Shown here in pieces: positions 1-9,352 of a stretch of 64,000 bases of DNA. The first letter of the stretch is position 1, and every line of letters starts with the position of its first letter. The DNA comes from Companilactobacillus musae (GTDB taxonomy: Bacteria; Bacillota; Bacilli; Lactobacillales; Lactobacillaceae), in NCBI RefSeq assembly GCF_003967595.1, contig NZ_BIFW01000004.1, positions 1 to 64,000 of the forward strand, in the 5' to 3' direction. Below the pieces are notes generated by a model. That model worked only from the letters and a program-made list of their open reading frames with translations, did no database searches and was not told the origin of the DNA. Both the position numbers and the translations under genes were made by a program.

Positions 1-74
1 TAAACAGATTTTGACCGGAAATAGTGGCTTGAAAATCACTTAATATTTCTATATTACAAAGCTAGCACTACGCG

Positions 75-407
75 TTATTTACAATAAACGCTTTTATTAG
101 ATTTTTAATTGAAATACTGACCGTAACTCTTGTCATTACTATTGGTTTAACCAAATACTCAATTCCCCTAAATATTTTAATTGGAATAATCTTACCAATA
201 ATTTTCATACTGTTATGGGCTACTTTCATAGCGCCTAATTCTCCAAGACGAGGTTCTATATTCTTACAAATTTTTATCGAGCTGATGGTTTTCAGTACTT
301 GCACATATTTATTGATGTTCAAAATATCCATAATGGCCGGATCAGTCTACCTATCAGTTACTTTCTTAAATACTATAATTATTCATCTAGGAAATACATT
401 ATCATAA
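75..407 (+). pseudogene. YrdB-like (DUF2568) small membrane protein without a canonical start codon
   Basis: An open frame of about 110 codons encodes a four-helix hydrophobic protein. Its order matches the YrdB/DUF2568 family: an RFLIE-type first helix, an LIGIILPI helix, then a W-x-x-F-I-A-P-N-S-P-R-R loop, an FIELMVF helix and a last helix. Family length is about 115 residues, so almost the whole protein is present. In-frame stops lie at positions 63-65 and 30-32, and no ATG, GTG or TTG occurs before the conserved first helix; the only early candidates are ATA or ATT codons, with no clear ribosome binding site. It is either a gene that has lost its start or one using a rare start. The family match comes from pattern recognition, not a search. 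Confidence 0.5.
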
Positions 408-570
408 AAAAACAACTTACCATTATTTATATCGACTAAGTACCTGACTGGGATTTATTTTCTCGTAATAAAAATAGACAATTATACAAATCAGAGCAAG
501 TTATTACTCCCTTTAACTTTTACAGTCTTACAATGAATTATTCAGAAGTAAAAGACTGGAGGTAATATTC

Positions 571-744
571 ATGGTACCTATTGAAGATAAAACTTTTCGA
601 GGTTTTGAATTAATGATCATGAAAAATGCCATTGTTGATATTCTAACAACCGATTCTGTCAATATGATCATTAACTATCACGTCGACCCTAATAAAGACA
701 AACGTCCGGTTCAGCCCAGTTTGATAAATCGACTTAACTTCTAA
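571..744 (+). CDS. 57-aa hypothetical protein
   Basis: A short frame opens with ATG nine bases after a strong GGAGG and closes with TAA after 57 codons. The product is mostly polar with a hydrophobic middle (MIMKNAIVDIL); no signal peptide or membrane helix is evident. I do not recognise the family. It lies between the YrdB-like frame and the nitroreductase gene on the same strand. The ribosome binding site and spacing are the main evidence that it is real. Confidence 0.55.
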   Translation: MVPIEDKTFRGFELMIMKNAIVDILTTDSVNMIINYHVDPNKDKRPVQPSLINRLNF

Positions 745-826
745 AGTAAGTCACCATCTTCTTTTTTCAGAAAGTGTTATGATGTCAAAATAGACTTTAA
801 ACTTTTTGAAAAAATGAGGTTTTAAA

Positions 827-1564
827 ATGAATCAAACTATTGATAACTTGTTACAACATGTTTCTGTCCGAAACTTTACTAACCAAAAGGTCACTACTGA
901 ACAAAAAAATGCTTTATTAGACGCTGCTCAAAGTGGTTCAACCTCTGAATTTGTTCAGGCATTTTCAATTATTGAAATAACTGATTCAAAGTTACGCCAA
1001 GAAATTTCAGATATTACGATTAGTTCACCACATGTTAAAGAAGCTGATACTTTTTATATCTTTGTTGCCGACCTAAATCGCCAAGCCCAACTTCTTAAAG
1101 CACACAATCAAAGTCTCGACAGTATCAAAAACATGGAATCCCTTTTAGTTGCAACTGTTGATACGACCATTGCGGCTCAAAATATGGCGACTGCTGCCGA
1201 ATCAATGAATTTAGGAATCTGTTACATTGGCAGTATTCGCAATAACATCAAAAAAGTTGCTCAAGCAATTGATTTACCAAAATATACTTTTCCACTTTTT
1301 GGCATGACTATCGGTGTCCCCGAACTTAAAAATCAGCATAAACCTCGCTTGCCTCAAAAAAATCAAGTTGCTATTAATTCATACAAGCAATTACAAGCCG
1401 ATAACTTATCGGAATATGATCAAAAAGTTAAAACTTACTATGCTAACCGTAAGTCAAACCCCCAGGACACCACTTGGACAGAAAAGAATTTAAATATCTT
1501 TGATCATATCCATCGTCCTGAAGTTGCTGCTTTCTTGAAAGAACAAGGTTTTTCCTTAGAATAA
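827..1564 (+). CDS. NADPH-dependent nitroreductase (NfsA/NfrA type)
   Basis: The 245-aa product has the features of the FMN-dependent nitroreductase superfamily, NfsA/NfrA branch. The N-terminal SVRNF segment (arginine 15) corresponds to the family's FMN phosphate-binding R. A central AAQNMATAAESMNLGICYIGSIRN stretch (around residues 120-145) is the conserved core that forms the dimer and flavin pocket. The C-terminal third is the NfsA-type extension. Such enzymes reduce nitroaromatics, quinones or flavins in the cytosol with NAD(P)H; the physiological substrate cannot be told from sequence. The ATG has a weak upstream GAGG. The gene appears monocistronic, with a terminator right behind it. 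Length is normal for the family. Confidence 0.85.
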   Translation: MNQTIDNLLQHVSVRNFTNQKVTTEQKNALLDAAQSGSTSEFVQAFSIIEITDSKLRQEISDITISSPHVKEADTFYIFVADLNRQAQLLKAHNQSLDSIKNMESLLVATVDTTIAAQNMATAAESMNLGICYIGSIRNNIKKVAQAIDLPKYTFPLFGMTIGVPELKNQHKPRLPQKNQVAINSYKQLQADNLSEYDQKVKTYYANRKSNPQDTTWTEKNLNIFDHIHRPEVAAFLKEQGFSLE

Positions 1565-1570
1565 TTCATA

Positions 1571-1613
1571 TAGTTATAACTTACATTTATTTGTTGAGTT
1601 ATAGCTTTTTTTA
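1571..1613 (+). terminator. Rho-independent terminator after the nitroreductase gene
   Basis: An AGTTATAACT arm pairs with AGTTATAGCT (one wobble) and is followed by a run of seven T. It begins seven bases after the nitroreductase stop codon. Confidence 0.75.
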
Positions 1614-1745
1614 TTTTCTGAAAATTTACATAATTAATACAAAAGTTTACAATAATTGAACACAAAATACACACTACTTTTATATTATTTGATTATAGAA
1701 ATAAATAATTAGTCTTACCGAATAAAAATTGTAGGTGTGAATGAT

Positions 1746-2570
1746 ATGGATAATTTAGGTGATATTTTAAAAGAAACTAGACAACAAAAACGGTTATCAC
1801 AACTGGAAACAGCCGAAGATATCTGTTCTCAATCGACCCTTTCTGAAATTGAGCATAATAAGTACATCCCCAATACACAACTATTAATCAATCTCTGCCA
1901 AAGATTATCAATTGATTTTGATAACTTATCTTTAGCAGAAAATTTTAAAATTGGCAAAGAAAAATATTTCAATCAAAAAGTTAGATCCTTTTATAAAAGC
2001 CATGATTATAAAACTTTGCAAGCCTTTTTAAATCGACCAACCGTCATTGAAACAGTGCAGACAAGCAAACAAACACAAGCATATTATTTTTATCTTTCAG
2101 TTTGTGCGTTGCGCTTAGAACATGGTTTTGACAATGCAAAGGAATTACTTAAACTCTCTCTAGCTAGTGCCGGTCACAGTCGCAAACAAACCACACTAAC
2201 TAGAATAGGTAACATTTCTTTAGCATATATCTACGCTCGTCAAGGTCTTAAAACTTCCGCTTATCGACAAATAAGTCTATCCCTCAAAAATATCCACAAA
2301 ACTGACTACGAGGAAAATCTCAATTTAATTTTCTACGTGGCTGCCCTCTCGTACTTTGAGCTTTCCCAATTTGATTTAGCTATTGAAACTATTGAAGATG
2401 GAATTCACTTCACTATAAACAACGGATCACGCTTTATGCTAATCAACAGCATTTATCTAATGGCAAATATTGCTAACGTCATCAAACAAAACAATGCTCA
2501 TTTAGCACTTAGAAGTTATGATTTATTCAACAATTTTATCCATGAAAGAACGTTTGAAAAAGCAAATTAA
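1746..2570 (+). CDS. Rgg/GadR/MutR-type transcriptional regulator
   Basis: The product has an N-terminal XRE helix-turn-helix (about residues 1-60: LGDILKETRQQKRLS, then TLSEIEHNKYIPNTQLL) followed by an all-helical, TPR-like C-terminal region typical of Rgg family cytosolic regulators, many of which bind short peptides. The start was placed at the second possible codon: GTG at 1737 lies inside the AGGTG ribosome binding site, whereas ATG at 1746 is eight bases behind it. The resulting 274 aa is slightly shorter than the usual 280-290. I looked for a short hydrophobic pheromone gene in the upstream gap on both strands and saw none. Its target genes are unknown. Confidence 0.75.
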   Translation: MDNLGDILKETRQQKRLSQLETAEDICSQSTLSEIEHNKYIPNTQLLINLCQRLSIDFDNLSLAENFKIGKEKYFNQKVRSFYKSHDYKTLQAFLNRPTVIETVQTSKQTQAYYFYLSVCALRLEHGFDNAKELLKLSLASAGHSRKQTTLTRIGNISLAYIYARQGLKTSAYRQISLSLKNIHKTDYEENLNLIFYVAALSYFELSQFDLAIETIEDGIHFTINNGSRFMLINSIYLMANIANVIKQNNAHLALRSYDLFNNFIHERTFEKAN

Positions 2571-2631
2571 TGAAAGCGTTATTTTTATTATCCTTAAAAT
2601 GATATACTGCGAATAAAGGATGGTAATAAAA

Positions 2632-3258
2632 ATGGATGATGTGGAATTATTAATTGAACAATTACAAGCAATCGCTCAAACAGGCAAACATTATAGCAAA
2701 GATGTTTTTGATCGAGAACGTTATGAACAATTGGAAACTGTCGCCAAAAAATTAACCACACAACTAACCAACAACGCTACACCTAAACAATTGGATATAT
2801 TTTTTGACGCTGACACTGGTTATGTAACTCCTAAAGTAGATATTCGAGCTGCAACTTTTAAAGACGACAAGATTCTCTTAGTCCGTGAAAAAAGTAGTGG
2901 ACAATGGTCAATCCCTGGTGGTTGGGGCGATATCGGTTACTCAGCAAGTGAAATAGCTGTCAAAGAAACCTTTGAGGAAGCTGGAATTCGTACTCAACCT
3001 AATCGTTTAATAGCTATCAAAGATATGCAAAAAAATCATTATCCTAAGAAGAATCTCAATTATATCTACAAATTATTCTTTGAATGTACGCCAGTTGAAG
3101 ATAACCTTCACAGCGGCGTTGAAACCTCTGATGTTAAATACTTTACTCTCGATGAAGCTTTGAATTTAGATTTATCATTAGCACGAAATATGCGTGAGGA
3201 TTTTAAGATGGCTTTTGAATGCCACCATTCTGAGAATTGGCAAACCTATTTTGATTAA
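2632..3258 (+). CDS. NUDIX hydrolase with N-terminal NUDIX_N domain
   Basis: The first ~65 residues match the small helical domain that precedes the NUDIX fold in the YjhB-like group of lactic acid bacteria. The NUDIX box spans about residues 96-119 and reads GGWGDIGYS...VKETFEEAG. The metal-binding EE pair is intact, R is replaced by K and one box Glu by Tyr; as I recall, the Tyr variant is common in this group. Such enzymes hydrolyse nucleoside diphosphate derivatives; the substrate is unknown. ATG at 2620 overlaps the AAAGGA ribosome binding site, so ATG at 2632 is preferred, giving 208 aa. It converges on the oleate hydratase gene. Confidence 0.85.
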   Translation: MDDVELLIEQLQAIAQTGKHYSKDVFDRERYEQLETVAKKLTTQLTNNATPKQLDIFFDADTGYVTPKVDIRAATFKDDKILLVREKSSGQWSIPGGWGDIGYSASEIAVKETFEEAGIRTQPNRLIAIKDMQKNHYPKKNLNYIYKLFFECTPVEDNLHSGVETSDVKYFTLDEALNLDLSLARNMREDFKMAFECHHSENWQTYFD

Positions 3259-3270
3259 TTGATAATTATA

Positions 3271-3333
3271 TGAGACAAAACAAATAGACCGCTAAAGTAT
3301 TAATTACCTTAGTGGTCTATTTGTTTTGTCTCA
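3271..3333. terminator. Long bidirectional hairpin between convergent genes
   Basis: Two arms of 27 bases (TGAGACAAAACAAATAGACC and onwards) are almost perfectly complementary around a nine-base loop. It lies between the NUDIX gene (+) and the oleate hydratase gene (-), so it can stop transcription from both sides. The stem is much longer than a usual terminator. Confidence 0.7.
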
Positions 3334-3404
3334 AAATTCTGTACTTATATAGACAGTAGCTCTGAAACGAGCTACACAGAAACTGATTGCATCTGTTTTG
3401 CTCT

Positions 3405-5177
3405 CTACAGTAGATGTGCGTCTTTCAACAACTCTTCAATATAAGTTCCATGGACCTTTTCCATGACCTTCTTCTCAACTAAACGTTCCTTAAATGGCAA
3501 TTTAATATCTTCAATCTTTTGTTTGCCATCTAAGTAATAGATTGCTCTCAACAATGTACGAACATCAAAGGCTGATCCAAATACTTCTGGAACTCCACGA
3601 TCAACGTTCAACAATGTATAAACGGCTTCCATTGCTGTTCTAACTGAATATTCTGTCGTAAAGACAGTGTCACGTTCTGTTTCAGCAAAATTACCAATAA
3701 AGGCTAAGTTCTTTGAACCTTCTGGTACTACTAGTGGACGGTCGCCGACTTTTCTTGGCATGAAGTATGATGTGATATATGGCATATGTGCTGGAATAGT
3801 ATTTGCATGATTTTCAGCAATATCTTTAATCTTATCTGTTGGTACACCGATATGGTAAAGCCACTCTTCACAAAGTTCATCACCGGTACATTCAGTAATC
3901 TTCTTATTTACAAAGTTACCTGGTTTATCTGAAAATAGTCCATAGACCCAAACTACCAATTCATTATCCTTTTGTCTCTTAAAGTGTTTTTGACGACTAA
4001 TTGAATATCCATAAAGCCAGTTAGAATCTTTAATGCTTACTGGACCGCTTGTTACAATTGATCCACTGTGAGGGTCTTTTTGACTAATTTTTTCAATATA
4101 TGGTACGGCTTCGTCATCAGTCAAAGTAATTGTTCCTGAAATTACCCAGTTAGCATCGGGTATATTCTTGCAAAAGACATCAGGATTACCAAAGGCTTTA
4201 TCTTGTTTAGCCAAATTTTCCCATAGTTGCCAACTACTTCCTAATTCATGCTCAGTTGGTGCTGGGTGTGTCTTATCACCATAAGTTGTACTTTCAGTAA
4301 TTGAACCGTTGGTAACAAAGACTAAGTCATTTTCAGTAAGACTAACTGTGCTGTTCTTACCGTCAGTTGTCATATCAATTTCTGTGGCAACCTTAGTTCC
4401 ATTTGAAGTATCAACTTTAATATTATTAACGTGTGTATTATATGTAAATTGAACGCCCTTGTCTTCCAAGAACTTGATCATTGGTTGAATCAAGGATTCA
4501 TATTGATTGTATTTAGTGAATCTTAATGAAGAAAGATTTGACAATGAATCAATATGATGACAGAAACGCATCAAGTAACGTCTCATTTCCATAGCACTGG
4601 CCCATGGTTCAAAGGCAAACATTGTTGACCAATATAACCAGAAGTTTGAATTCAAGAAATCTTCTGTGAAGACTTCATTGATTTTCTTATCGCCCAAATC
4701 TTTCTCAGGTGTCATAACAAGATCAATCAACTCTTTGACTGCTTTAGGTGTCAAAGTCAATTGTCCTTCTGTTGGCAATTCCTTACCTTGTTCTTGAATT
4801 ACTCTGCCGTGAGAAAAACTAGGGTCCTTCTTATTTAACCAATAGAACTCGTCCAAAACAGAAACATCAGGATTTTCCAATGAAGGAATTGATCTGAACA
4901 AATCCCAAAGTGTCTCAAAGTGAGGTTCCATCTCTCTACCACCACGGATGATATAACCTTTTTGCTCATTACAAATACCATCCATACTACCACCGGGTAG
5001 AGCGAGTTCTTCTAGAACATGAATCTTGTCGCCTTTCATTTGACCGTCACGAACAAGGAATGCTGCAGCAGCCAAACCCGCTAATCCAGAACCAACAATA
5101 TAGGCCGATTTATTATCAACGCCTTCTGGTTTCATTGGTTTAGCAAATGCTTCATAATTACCATTACTTCTATACAT
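3405..5177 (-). CDS. ohyA: Oleate hydratase (FAD-dependent, myosin-cross-reactive-antigen family)
   Basis: The 590-aa product is full length for the family. It has an N-terminal FAD dinucleotide-binding motif [10 protein letters not shown] (from residue 29) and the RGGREM segment near residues 78-83 that carries the catalytic glutamate of known oleate hydratases. These peripheral membrane flavoproteins add water to the cis-9 double bond of oleic acid to give 10-hydroxystearate, which detoxifies unsaturated fatty acids. The ATG at 5177 is chosen because it follows an AGAGGTG ribosome binding site; the upstream in-frame GTG lies within that site. The gene is monocistronic, between two terminator structures. 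Confidence 0.93.
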   Translation of the reverse strand: MYRSNGNYEAFAKPMKPEGVDNKSAYIVGSGLAGLAAAAFLVRDGQMKGDKIHVLEELALPGGSMDGICNEQKGYIIRGGREMEPHFETLWDLFRSIPSLENPDVSVLDEFYWLNKKDPSFSHGRVIQEQGKELPTEGQLTLTPKAVKELIDLVMTPEKDLGDKKINEVFTEDFLNSNFWLYWSTMFAFEPWASAMEMRRYLMRFCHHIDSLSNLSSLRFTKYNQYESLIQPMIKFLEDKGVQFTYNTHVNNIKVDTSNGTKVATEIDMTTDGKNSTVSLTENDLVFVTNGSITESTTYGDKTHPAPTEHELGSSWQLWENLAKQDKAFGNPDVFCKNIPDANWVISGTITLTDDEAVPYIEKISQKDPHSGSIVTSGPVSIKDSNWLYGYSISRQKHFKRQKDNELVVWVYGLFSDKPGNFVNKKITECTGDELCEEWLYHIGVPTDKIKDIAENHANTIPAHMPYITSYFMPRKVGDRPLVVPEGSKNLAFIGNFAETERDTVFTTEYSVRTAMEAVYTLLNVDRGVPEVFGSAFDVRTLLRAIYYLDGKQKIEDIKLPFKERLVEKKVMEKVHGTYIEELLKDAHLL

Positions 5178-5304
5178 AAGAATCACCTCTTGATTCCATG
5201 TAACTGCTTACAGCTAAAATATAGTTCTATTGACACTAAGATACAATAGTAAAATTGTGATTTTTTTGTGAAATTTAGATTTATTTTTAATTATATTTTG
5301 AGAC

Positions 5305-5352
5305 AAAATAAAAAAAGAGTGGCATTTGAGACATTCTCAAACATCACTCTCA
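5305..5352 (-). terminator. Terminator of the aldo/keto reductase gene
   Basis: GAGTG(A/G)TGTTTGAGA-type arms pair around a short loop, and the minus strand continues with a T-run (A-run at 5309-5316 on the plus strand). It begins four bases after the reductase stop. Confidence 0.75.
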
Positions 5353-5355
5353 TTT

Positions 5356-6180
5356 TTAGAATTCTTCATAAACTGCAGGATCTTGGTTTTCTGTACGACC
5401 ATCTGGTCTAGTTAGATCATTAATTTTTTCCATATCGGATTGTGAAATTTCAAAATCAAAAATATTCATATTTTCGCGTTGTCTAATTGGAGATGAAGAC
5501 TTAGGAATTGGAATCGTATCTAATTGATATTCCCATCTCAAAATAATTTGGCCAACTGATTTATGATACTTTTGACCCAACTGTACCAAAGTTTCATTCT
5601 TCAAAACTGAACTAGCACGCCCAAGTGGGCTCCAATCCATTGTTACAATACCATTTTCCTTATCAAATTGACGCATTTCTTTTTGATTGAAATATGGATG
5701 CAATTCGATTTGATTAATAGCTGGTAAAATACCAGTTTCTTTTTGAAGTTTTTCCAAATGTTCAGGTAAGAAGTTGCAGACACCAATTGACTTAACCAAG
5801 CCAAATTTTTGGGCATCAATTAAAGCTTGCCAAGCTTCAACATACATCCCACGTTTAGGATTAGGCCAGTGCAACAAGTACAAGTCAAAATAATCTAAAT
5901 GTGAACGATACAATGATTCTTGTAAAGCGGTAATCGCGTCATCATAAGCATAATAACGACCTGGCAATTTAGAAGTTACCGTCAATTTATCACGGTTAAT
6001 ACCACTTTCTGCAATAGCTTTACCAACTGTACCTTCATTTTCATAATTATAGGCAGTATCAATCATTCTATAACCGTTGTTAATGGCTGAAACTATACTT
6101 TGTACACCTTTACGACCGTTCAACTTATACGTTCCAAATCCAAAGTCTGGAATCTGTTGACCATCATTTAATTTATACAT
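5356..6180 (-). CDS. Aldo/keto reductase
   Basis: The 274-aa protein has the full set of aldo/keto reductase motifs: GFGTY near residue 14, and the catalytic tetrad D41, Y46 (in DTAYNYENE), K71 and H104 (LLHWPNP). IPKSSSP near the C-terminus binds NADPH. The lineage is the bacterial 2,5-diketogluconate reductase/glyoxal reductase-like group (AKR5). It would reduce small aldehydes or ketones in the cytosol with NADPH; the natural substrate is unknown. It stands alone, with its own terminator, upstream of the oleate hydratase gene and in the same direction. Confidence 0.9.
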   Translation of the reverse strand: MYKLNDGQQIPDFGFGTYKLNGRKGVQSIVSAINNGYRMIDTAYNYENEGTVGKAIAESGINRDKLTVTSKLPGRYYAYDDAITALQESLYRSHLDYFDLYLLHWPNPKRGMYVEAWQALIDAQKFGLVKSIGVCNFLPEHLEKLQKETGILPAINQIELHPYFNQKEMRQFDKENGIVTMDWSPLGRASSVLKNETLVQLGQKYHKSVGQIILRWEYQLDTIPIPKSSSPIRQRENMNIFDFEISQSDMEKINDLTRPDGRTENQDPAVYEEF

Positions 6181-6243
6181 AAATACGCCCCTCTCAATAA
6201 ACTAATATTAACGTACAACAAATTCTGGTATTCAACAATTATT

Positions 6244-6410
6244 TTAGTTTTTTGGGCAAAAAAAAGTCCTACATCAATCCGTGATGTAGGACTTTAGACC
6301 ACTTTACAGAAAACTTTGGAATGTGCAAAGCGGTCATTTTGAATCACAGGTAGGCTACCTGCACAATTAATAATACAGGCTTTGCTTCAAAATAGCCAGC
6401 CTTTTTCACA
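6244..6410 (-). ncRNA. Possible structured RNA or 3' UTR ending in a terminator
   Basis: The minus strand downstream of the serine hydrolase gene holds a perfect 15-base palindrome CAGGTAGCCTACCTG (around 6352-6366), a GACCGCTTTGCA/TGTAAAGTGGTC stem with G-U pairs (around 6297-6341), and then a strong terminator with a 12-bp stem, AGTCCTACATCA/TGATGTAGGACT, followed by eight T (6260-6294). No credible reading frame is present. It may be a structured 3' UTR of the upstream gene or a separate small RNA; I do not recognise a known RNA family. Confidence 0.35.
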
Positions 6411-6415
6411 AATAA

Positions 6416-7501
6416 TCAATTTTCATCATCTAATAACTGATAAATCTGCTTAGCAGTTGGTTTGACATCGGCCGCAATCCGAGAATAATTCTCTAAAACT
6501 ATAACGCCGTTCTTACCATTATTGGACATATGAACTACACCTTGAAAACCATATCCCCAGCCATTAGCAAAGTTGTCGTTCTTGCCATGGTACAAACCAC
6601 CGCCATAGGTACTTGAACTACCAGGCTTGTATAATTCTTTACGAGATTTTTCCGTCAACATTGAACCAGTCAAAATATACTTTTCTACCTTATAAAGATC
6701 CGCAGCACTCATATATACTTGCCCAGTTCCTAGTTCATCGAATTCAAACGACCGCTTAGTGTAATAAGCATTTTTGTAATCCAAGCGAGCAGATAAAGGA
6801 TCAATATTATTATAGCCATTAGCCTTTTGCAAACTAGGTTTCTCATCATAAGCAAAAATAGTATGTTTTAAATCAAGCTTTTTGATGAAAGCATGCGTAA
6901 ATAATTTCCGATAGGACTTACCTGTAACCTGTTCCAAAATGCCACTTAATAAATTGTAATTAATTGGTGAATAAAACCACTTATTATACAGAATGCTAGA
7001 GAATTTAATATTATCAATATCGTTATCAATAATGTCAGAATCAGACATAACCTTATCTGGTCCTACATCCCCCTTCAATACCAAACCAGAAGTCATATCT
7101 AGCATCTGTCTAATTGTAATTTTTTTACTACCAGGTATTTGTGGATAAAATTTGGCTAATTTATCTGATAATTTGAGGCGTTTTTTCTGCACTTGTTTCA
7201 TAATCAACGCCGCCGTCATAGACTTTTGAATTGAATCAATTTCGTAAGTAGTATTCTTATCGTTATAAATGCCATTATAAAAATCAGAATAACCACGACT
7301 TGTTTGATAAATTGGTTTGCCATCTTTAACAACCAATAAGGTTCCTGAATAACCTTTATTATCCAATAAGCTATTAACCTTCTGATCGAAATCATCTCCG
7401 GCCGTCGGATCAACTGAACTATCAGCTAAAACAATCGTGCTAGAAAAAGTTCCTAAAAGAATTATTTCTAACATCAAAATAGGTAAAAATGTTTTTTTCA
7501 T
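6416..7501 (-). CDS. Secreted serine hydrolase of the beta-lactamase/PBP4* fold
   Basis: A basic start plus hydrophobic stretch (about residues 1-26, ending VLADSS) forms a signal peptide. The catalytic S-x-x-K is S90-I-Q-K93. The usual Y-x-N motif region reads YSPINYNLLSGILE near residue 178, so the third residue of the motif is P; I believe this variant is common in lactobacilli. A glycine-rich GWGYGFQG segment near the end stands where KTG lies in penicillin-binding proteins. Role: probably an exported esterase or peptidoglycan-active serine hydrolase; substrate unknown. It is transcribed away from lemA-htpX. Full length at 361 aa. Confidence 0.8.
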   Translation of the reverse strand: MKKTFLPILMLEIILLGTFSSTIVLADSSVDPTAGDDFDQKVNSLLDNKGYSGTLLVVKDGKPIYQTSRGYSDFYNGIYNDKNTTYEIDSIQKSMTAALIMKQVQKKRLKLSDKLAKFYPQIPGSKKITIRQMLDMTSGLVLKGDVGPDKVMSDSDIIDNDIDNIKFSSILYNKWFYSPINYNLLSGILEQVTGKSYRKLFTHAFIKKLDLKHTIFAYDEKPSLQKANGYNNIDPLSARLDYKNAYYTKRSFEFDELGTGQVYMSAADLYKVEKYILTGSMLTEKSRKELYKPGSSSTYGGGLYHGKNDNFANGWGYGFQGVVHMSNNGKNGVIVLENYSRIAADVKPTAKQIYQLLDDEN

Positions 7502-7661
7502 ATATATACACCTGTGAAACCTACTACGTACCTTCCCATATCGTAATTATAAATTAACTTGGTCAAAAACAATAATAATAAACTCGATACCTTATCGCAT
7601 TTCACACCCCTATTCAGTCGTTATGTTAAAATATAGCCAATACAAAAAGAAGGAGATTTAA

Positions 7662-8210
7662 ATGAATACAATAATAATAATTGCTATTATCTTAGTGATA
7701 ATCGTTATCTATGCTGGCATGTACAATAGTCTAGTTAAAGCTCGTAATCGTGCTCGTGAATTCAGCTCACAGATCGATGTACAACTAAAACGTCGGACTG
7801 ATTTGATTCCTAACCTAGTTGAAACCGTTAAAGGTTATGCCAAACATGAAAAGGAAACTCTAGCTCAAGTTATTGAAATGAGAAACAACGTTACTAATGC
7901 CAACTCACTTCAAGACAAAGTTGATGCTGACAATGCTTTGACTGGTGCTTTGAGACAAGTCTTTGCTTTGGCCGAAAGTTATCCTGATCTAAAAGCTAAC
8001 CAAGAATTCTCTCAATTAATGGAAGAACTTTCCAACACAGAAAACAAAGTTTCTTATGCACGTCAAGCTTACAACAGTCAAGTACAGGCTTACGATACAG
8101 CTATCCAAACTTTCCCACGTAATATTATTGCAGGTATTCATGGCTTCAAAGAAATGAATTTCTTGCAAGTTCCTGACGTGGACAAAGTTGCTCCTAAAGT
8201 TAAGTTTTAA
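7662..8210 (+). CDS. lemA: LemA family protein
   Basis: The 182-aa protein begins with one membrane helix (IIIIAIILVIIVIYAGMYNSLV) and continues as a helical bundle with the LemA signature: NRAREFSSQIDVQLKRR, then DLIPNLVETVKGYAKHE. LemA proteins are membrane-anchored with an exposed helical domain of unclear function. It has an AAGGAGA site at ideal distance. It is followed after 12 bases by htpX; this lemA-htpX pair is widespread in Gram-positive bacteria and suggests a role in membrane protein quality control or stress. Confidence 0.93.
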   Translation: MNTIIIIAIILVIIVIYAGMYNSLVKARNRAREFSSQIDVQLKRRTDLIPNLVETVKGYAKHEKETLAQVIEMRNNVTNANSLQDKVDADNALTGALRQVFALAESYPDLKANQEFSQLMEELSNTENKVSYARQAYNSQVQAYDTAIQTFPRNIIAGIHGFKEMNFLQVPDVDKVAPKVKF

Positions 8211-8222
8211 TCGAGGTAACTT

Positions 8223-9131
8223 ATGATTTACCAGCAAATTGATCGTAATAAACGTAAAACTTACTTGATATTTTTCATTTTCTTTTTGTTATTAGCTGCT
8301 TTGGGAAGTTTCATCGGTGCTTATTTCTTCGACAATATTTATTCAGGAATAATTATTGCCCTAGTAATTGCTATCGTCTATACACTGATAACTTACTTTC
8401 AATCAACTAGTATCGTTATGCAAATGAATGGTGCTAAAAAACTTAATTCAGCTAAAGATGCTCCTGACCTTTGGCATATTATCGAGGACTTGGCAATGGT
8501 TGCTGATATTCCATTACCAGATATTTATATTATCGACGATCCAAGTCCAAATGCCTTCGCCACTGGTCGCGATCCACAACATTCAGCTGTAGCCGTTACA
8601 AGCGGCTTATATAAAATGATGAATCGTGAAGAACTTGAAGGTGTTTTAGCACATGAAATCTCTCACGTTAGAAACTACGATATTCGAGTTTCAACCATTT
8701 CTGTTGCTCTGTCATCAGCAGTCATTTTAATTTGTTCCATTATTGGTAATGCCTATCGTTGGTGGATTCCAATGCGAGATGATGATCGCGATGGCAACAA
8801 TTCCAACGCCATTCGTGTTGTTTTGTGGTTAGTTGGTTTAGTCTTCGCAATTCTAGGACCAATGATTGCTAGTTTAGTTCAAATGGCAATCTCTAGAAAT
8901 CGTGAATATCTAGCCGACGTTTCTGGTGCAGAACTTACTCGTAATCCTCAAGGCTTGATCAACGCCCTAGAGAAATTACAAGAAAGCACCAAGCCAATGA
9001 AAAAAGTCGATGATGCCAGTGCCGCATTATATATCGATGATCCAACTAAGAAAAAGCATTTTTCAGGGCTCTTCGATACCCATCCACCTTTGGATAAACG
9101 TATTGCGGCACTGAAAAAAACATTTGAATAG
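8223..9131 (+). CDS. htpX: Membrane zinc metalloprotease HtpX (M48)
   Basis: Two N-terminal membrane helices (about residues 14-60) precede the peptidase domain. The zinc site is H144-E-I-S-H148 with the third ligand E228 in NREYLADVSG; two more helices separate them. Length (302 aa) is normal. HtpX degrades misfolded membrane proteins from the cytoplasmic side. It forms an operon with lemA, with a CGAGGT site in the 12-base gap, and is closed by a terminator. Confidence 0.95.
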   Translation: MIYQQIDRNKRKTYLIFFIFFLLLAALGSFIGAYFFDNIYSGIIIALVIAIVYTLITYFQSTSIVMQMNGAKKLNSAKDAPDLWHIIEDLAMVADIPLPDIYIIDDPSPNAFATGRDPQHSAVAVTSGLYKMMNREELEGVLAHEISHVRNYDIRVSTISVALSSAVILICSIIGNAYRWWIPMRDDDRDGNNSNAIRVVLWLVGLVFAILGPMIASLVQMAISRNREYLADVSGAELTRNPQGLINALEKLQESTKPMKKVDDASAALYIDDPTKKKHFSGLFDTHPPLDKRIAALKKTFE

Positions 9132-9139
9132 TAACTTTG

Positions 9140-9176
9140 AACTGATCTTGATTACTATTATTAAGGTCAGTTTTTT
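9140..9176 (+). terminator. Terminator of lemA-htpX
   Basis: AACTGATCTT pairs with AAGGTCAGTT (one wobble), followed by six T, nine bases after the htpX stop. Confidence 0.75.
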
Positions 9177-9277
9177 ATTCTTATTTTAGAAATCGTTTTA
9201 TTTCAAAATAAATATACAGTTATATAGTTTTTAACTATTACACTATATACGAATTAAATTATACAATTCAGCAAATA

Positions 9278-9305
9278 TTGTTCAAGATTTCTGAAAGTTT
9301 ATGAT
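9278..9305 (+). promoter_or_regulatory. Candidate promoter for the nuclease-glyA unit
   Basis: TTGTTC at 9278-9283 and TATGAT at 9300-9305 are separated by 16 bases and lie about 48 bases before the nuclease start. This is a pattern match only. Confidence 0.4.
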
Positions 9306-9352
9306 AAAATCAAACATGAAGACAATCAATCTTCGTAGTGAGGGGAAATATT

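Noticed and set aside
68-331. 87-codon open frame on the minus strand at the window start
   Set aside because: It is the antisense shadow of a YrdB-like frame on the plus strand, which has membrane helices and a family pattern; the minus product has no such features and no ribosome binding site.
1565-1736. Short hydrophobic pheromone gene next to the Rgg-type regulator
   Set aside because: Both strands of the gap were read; the only minus-strand ATG is followed at once by a stop.
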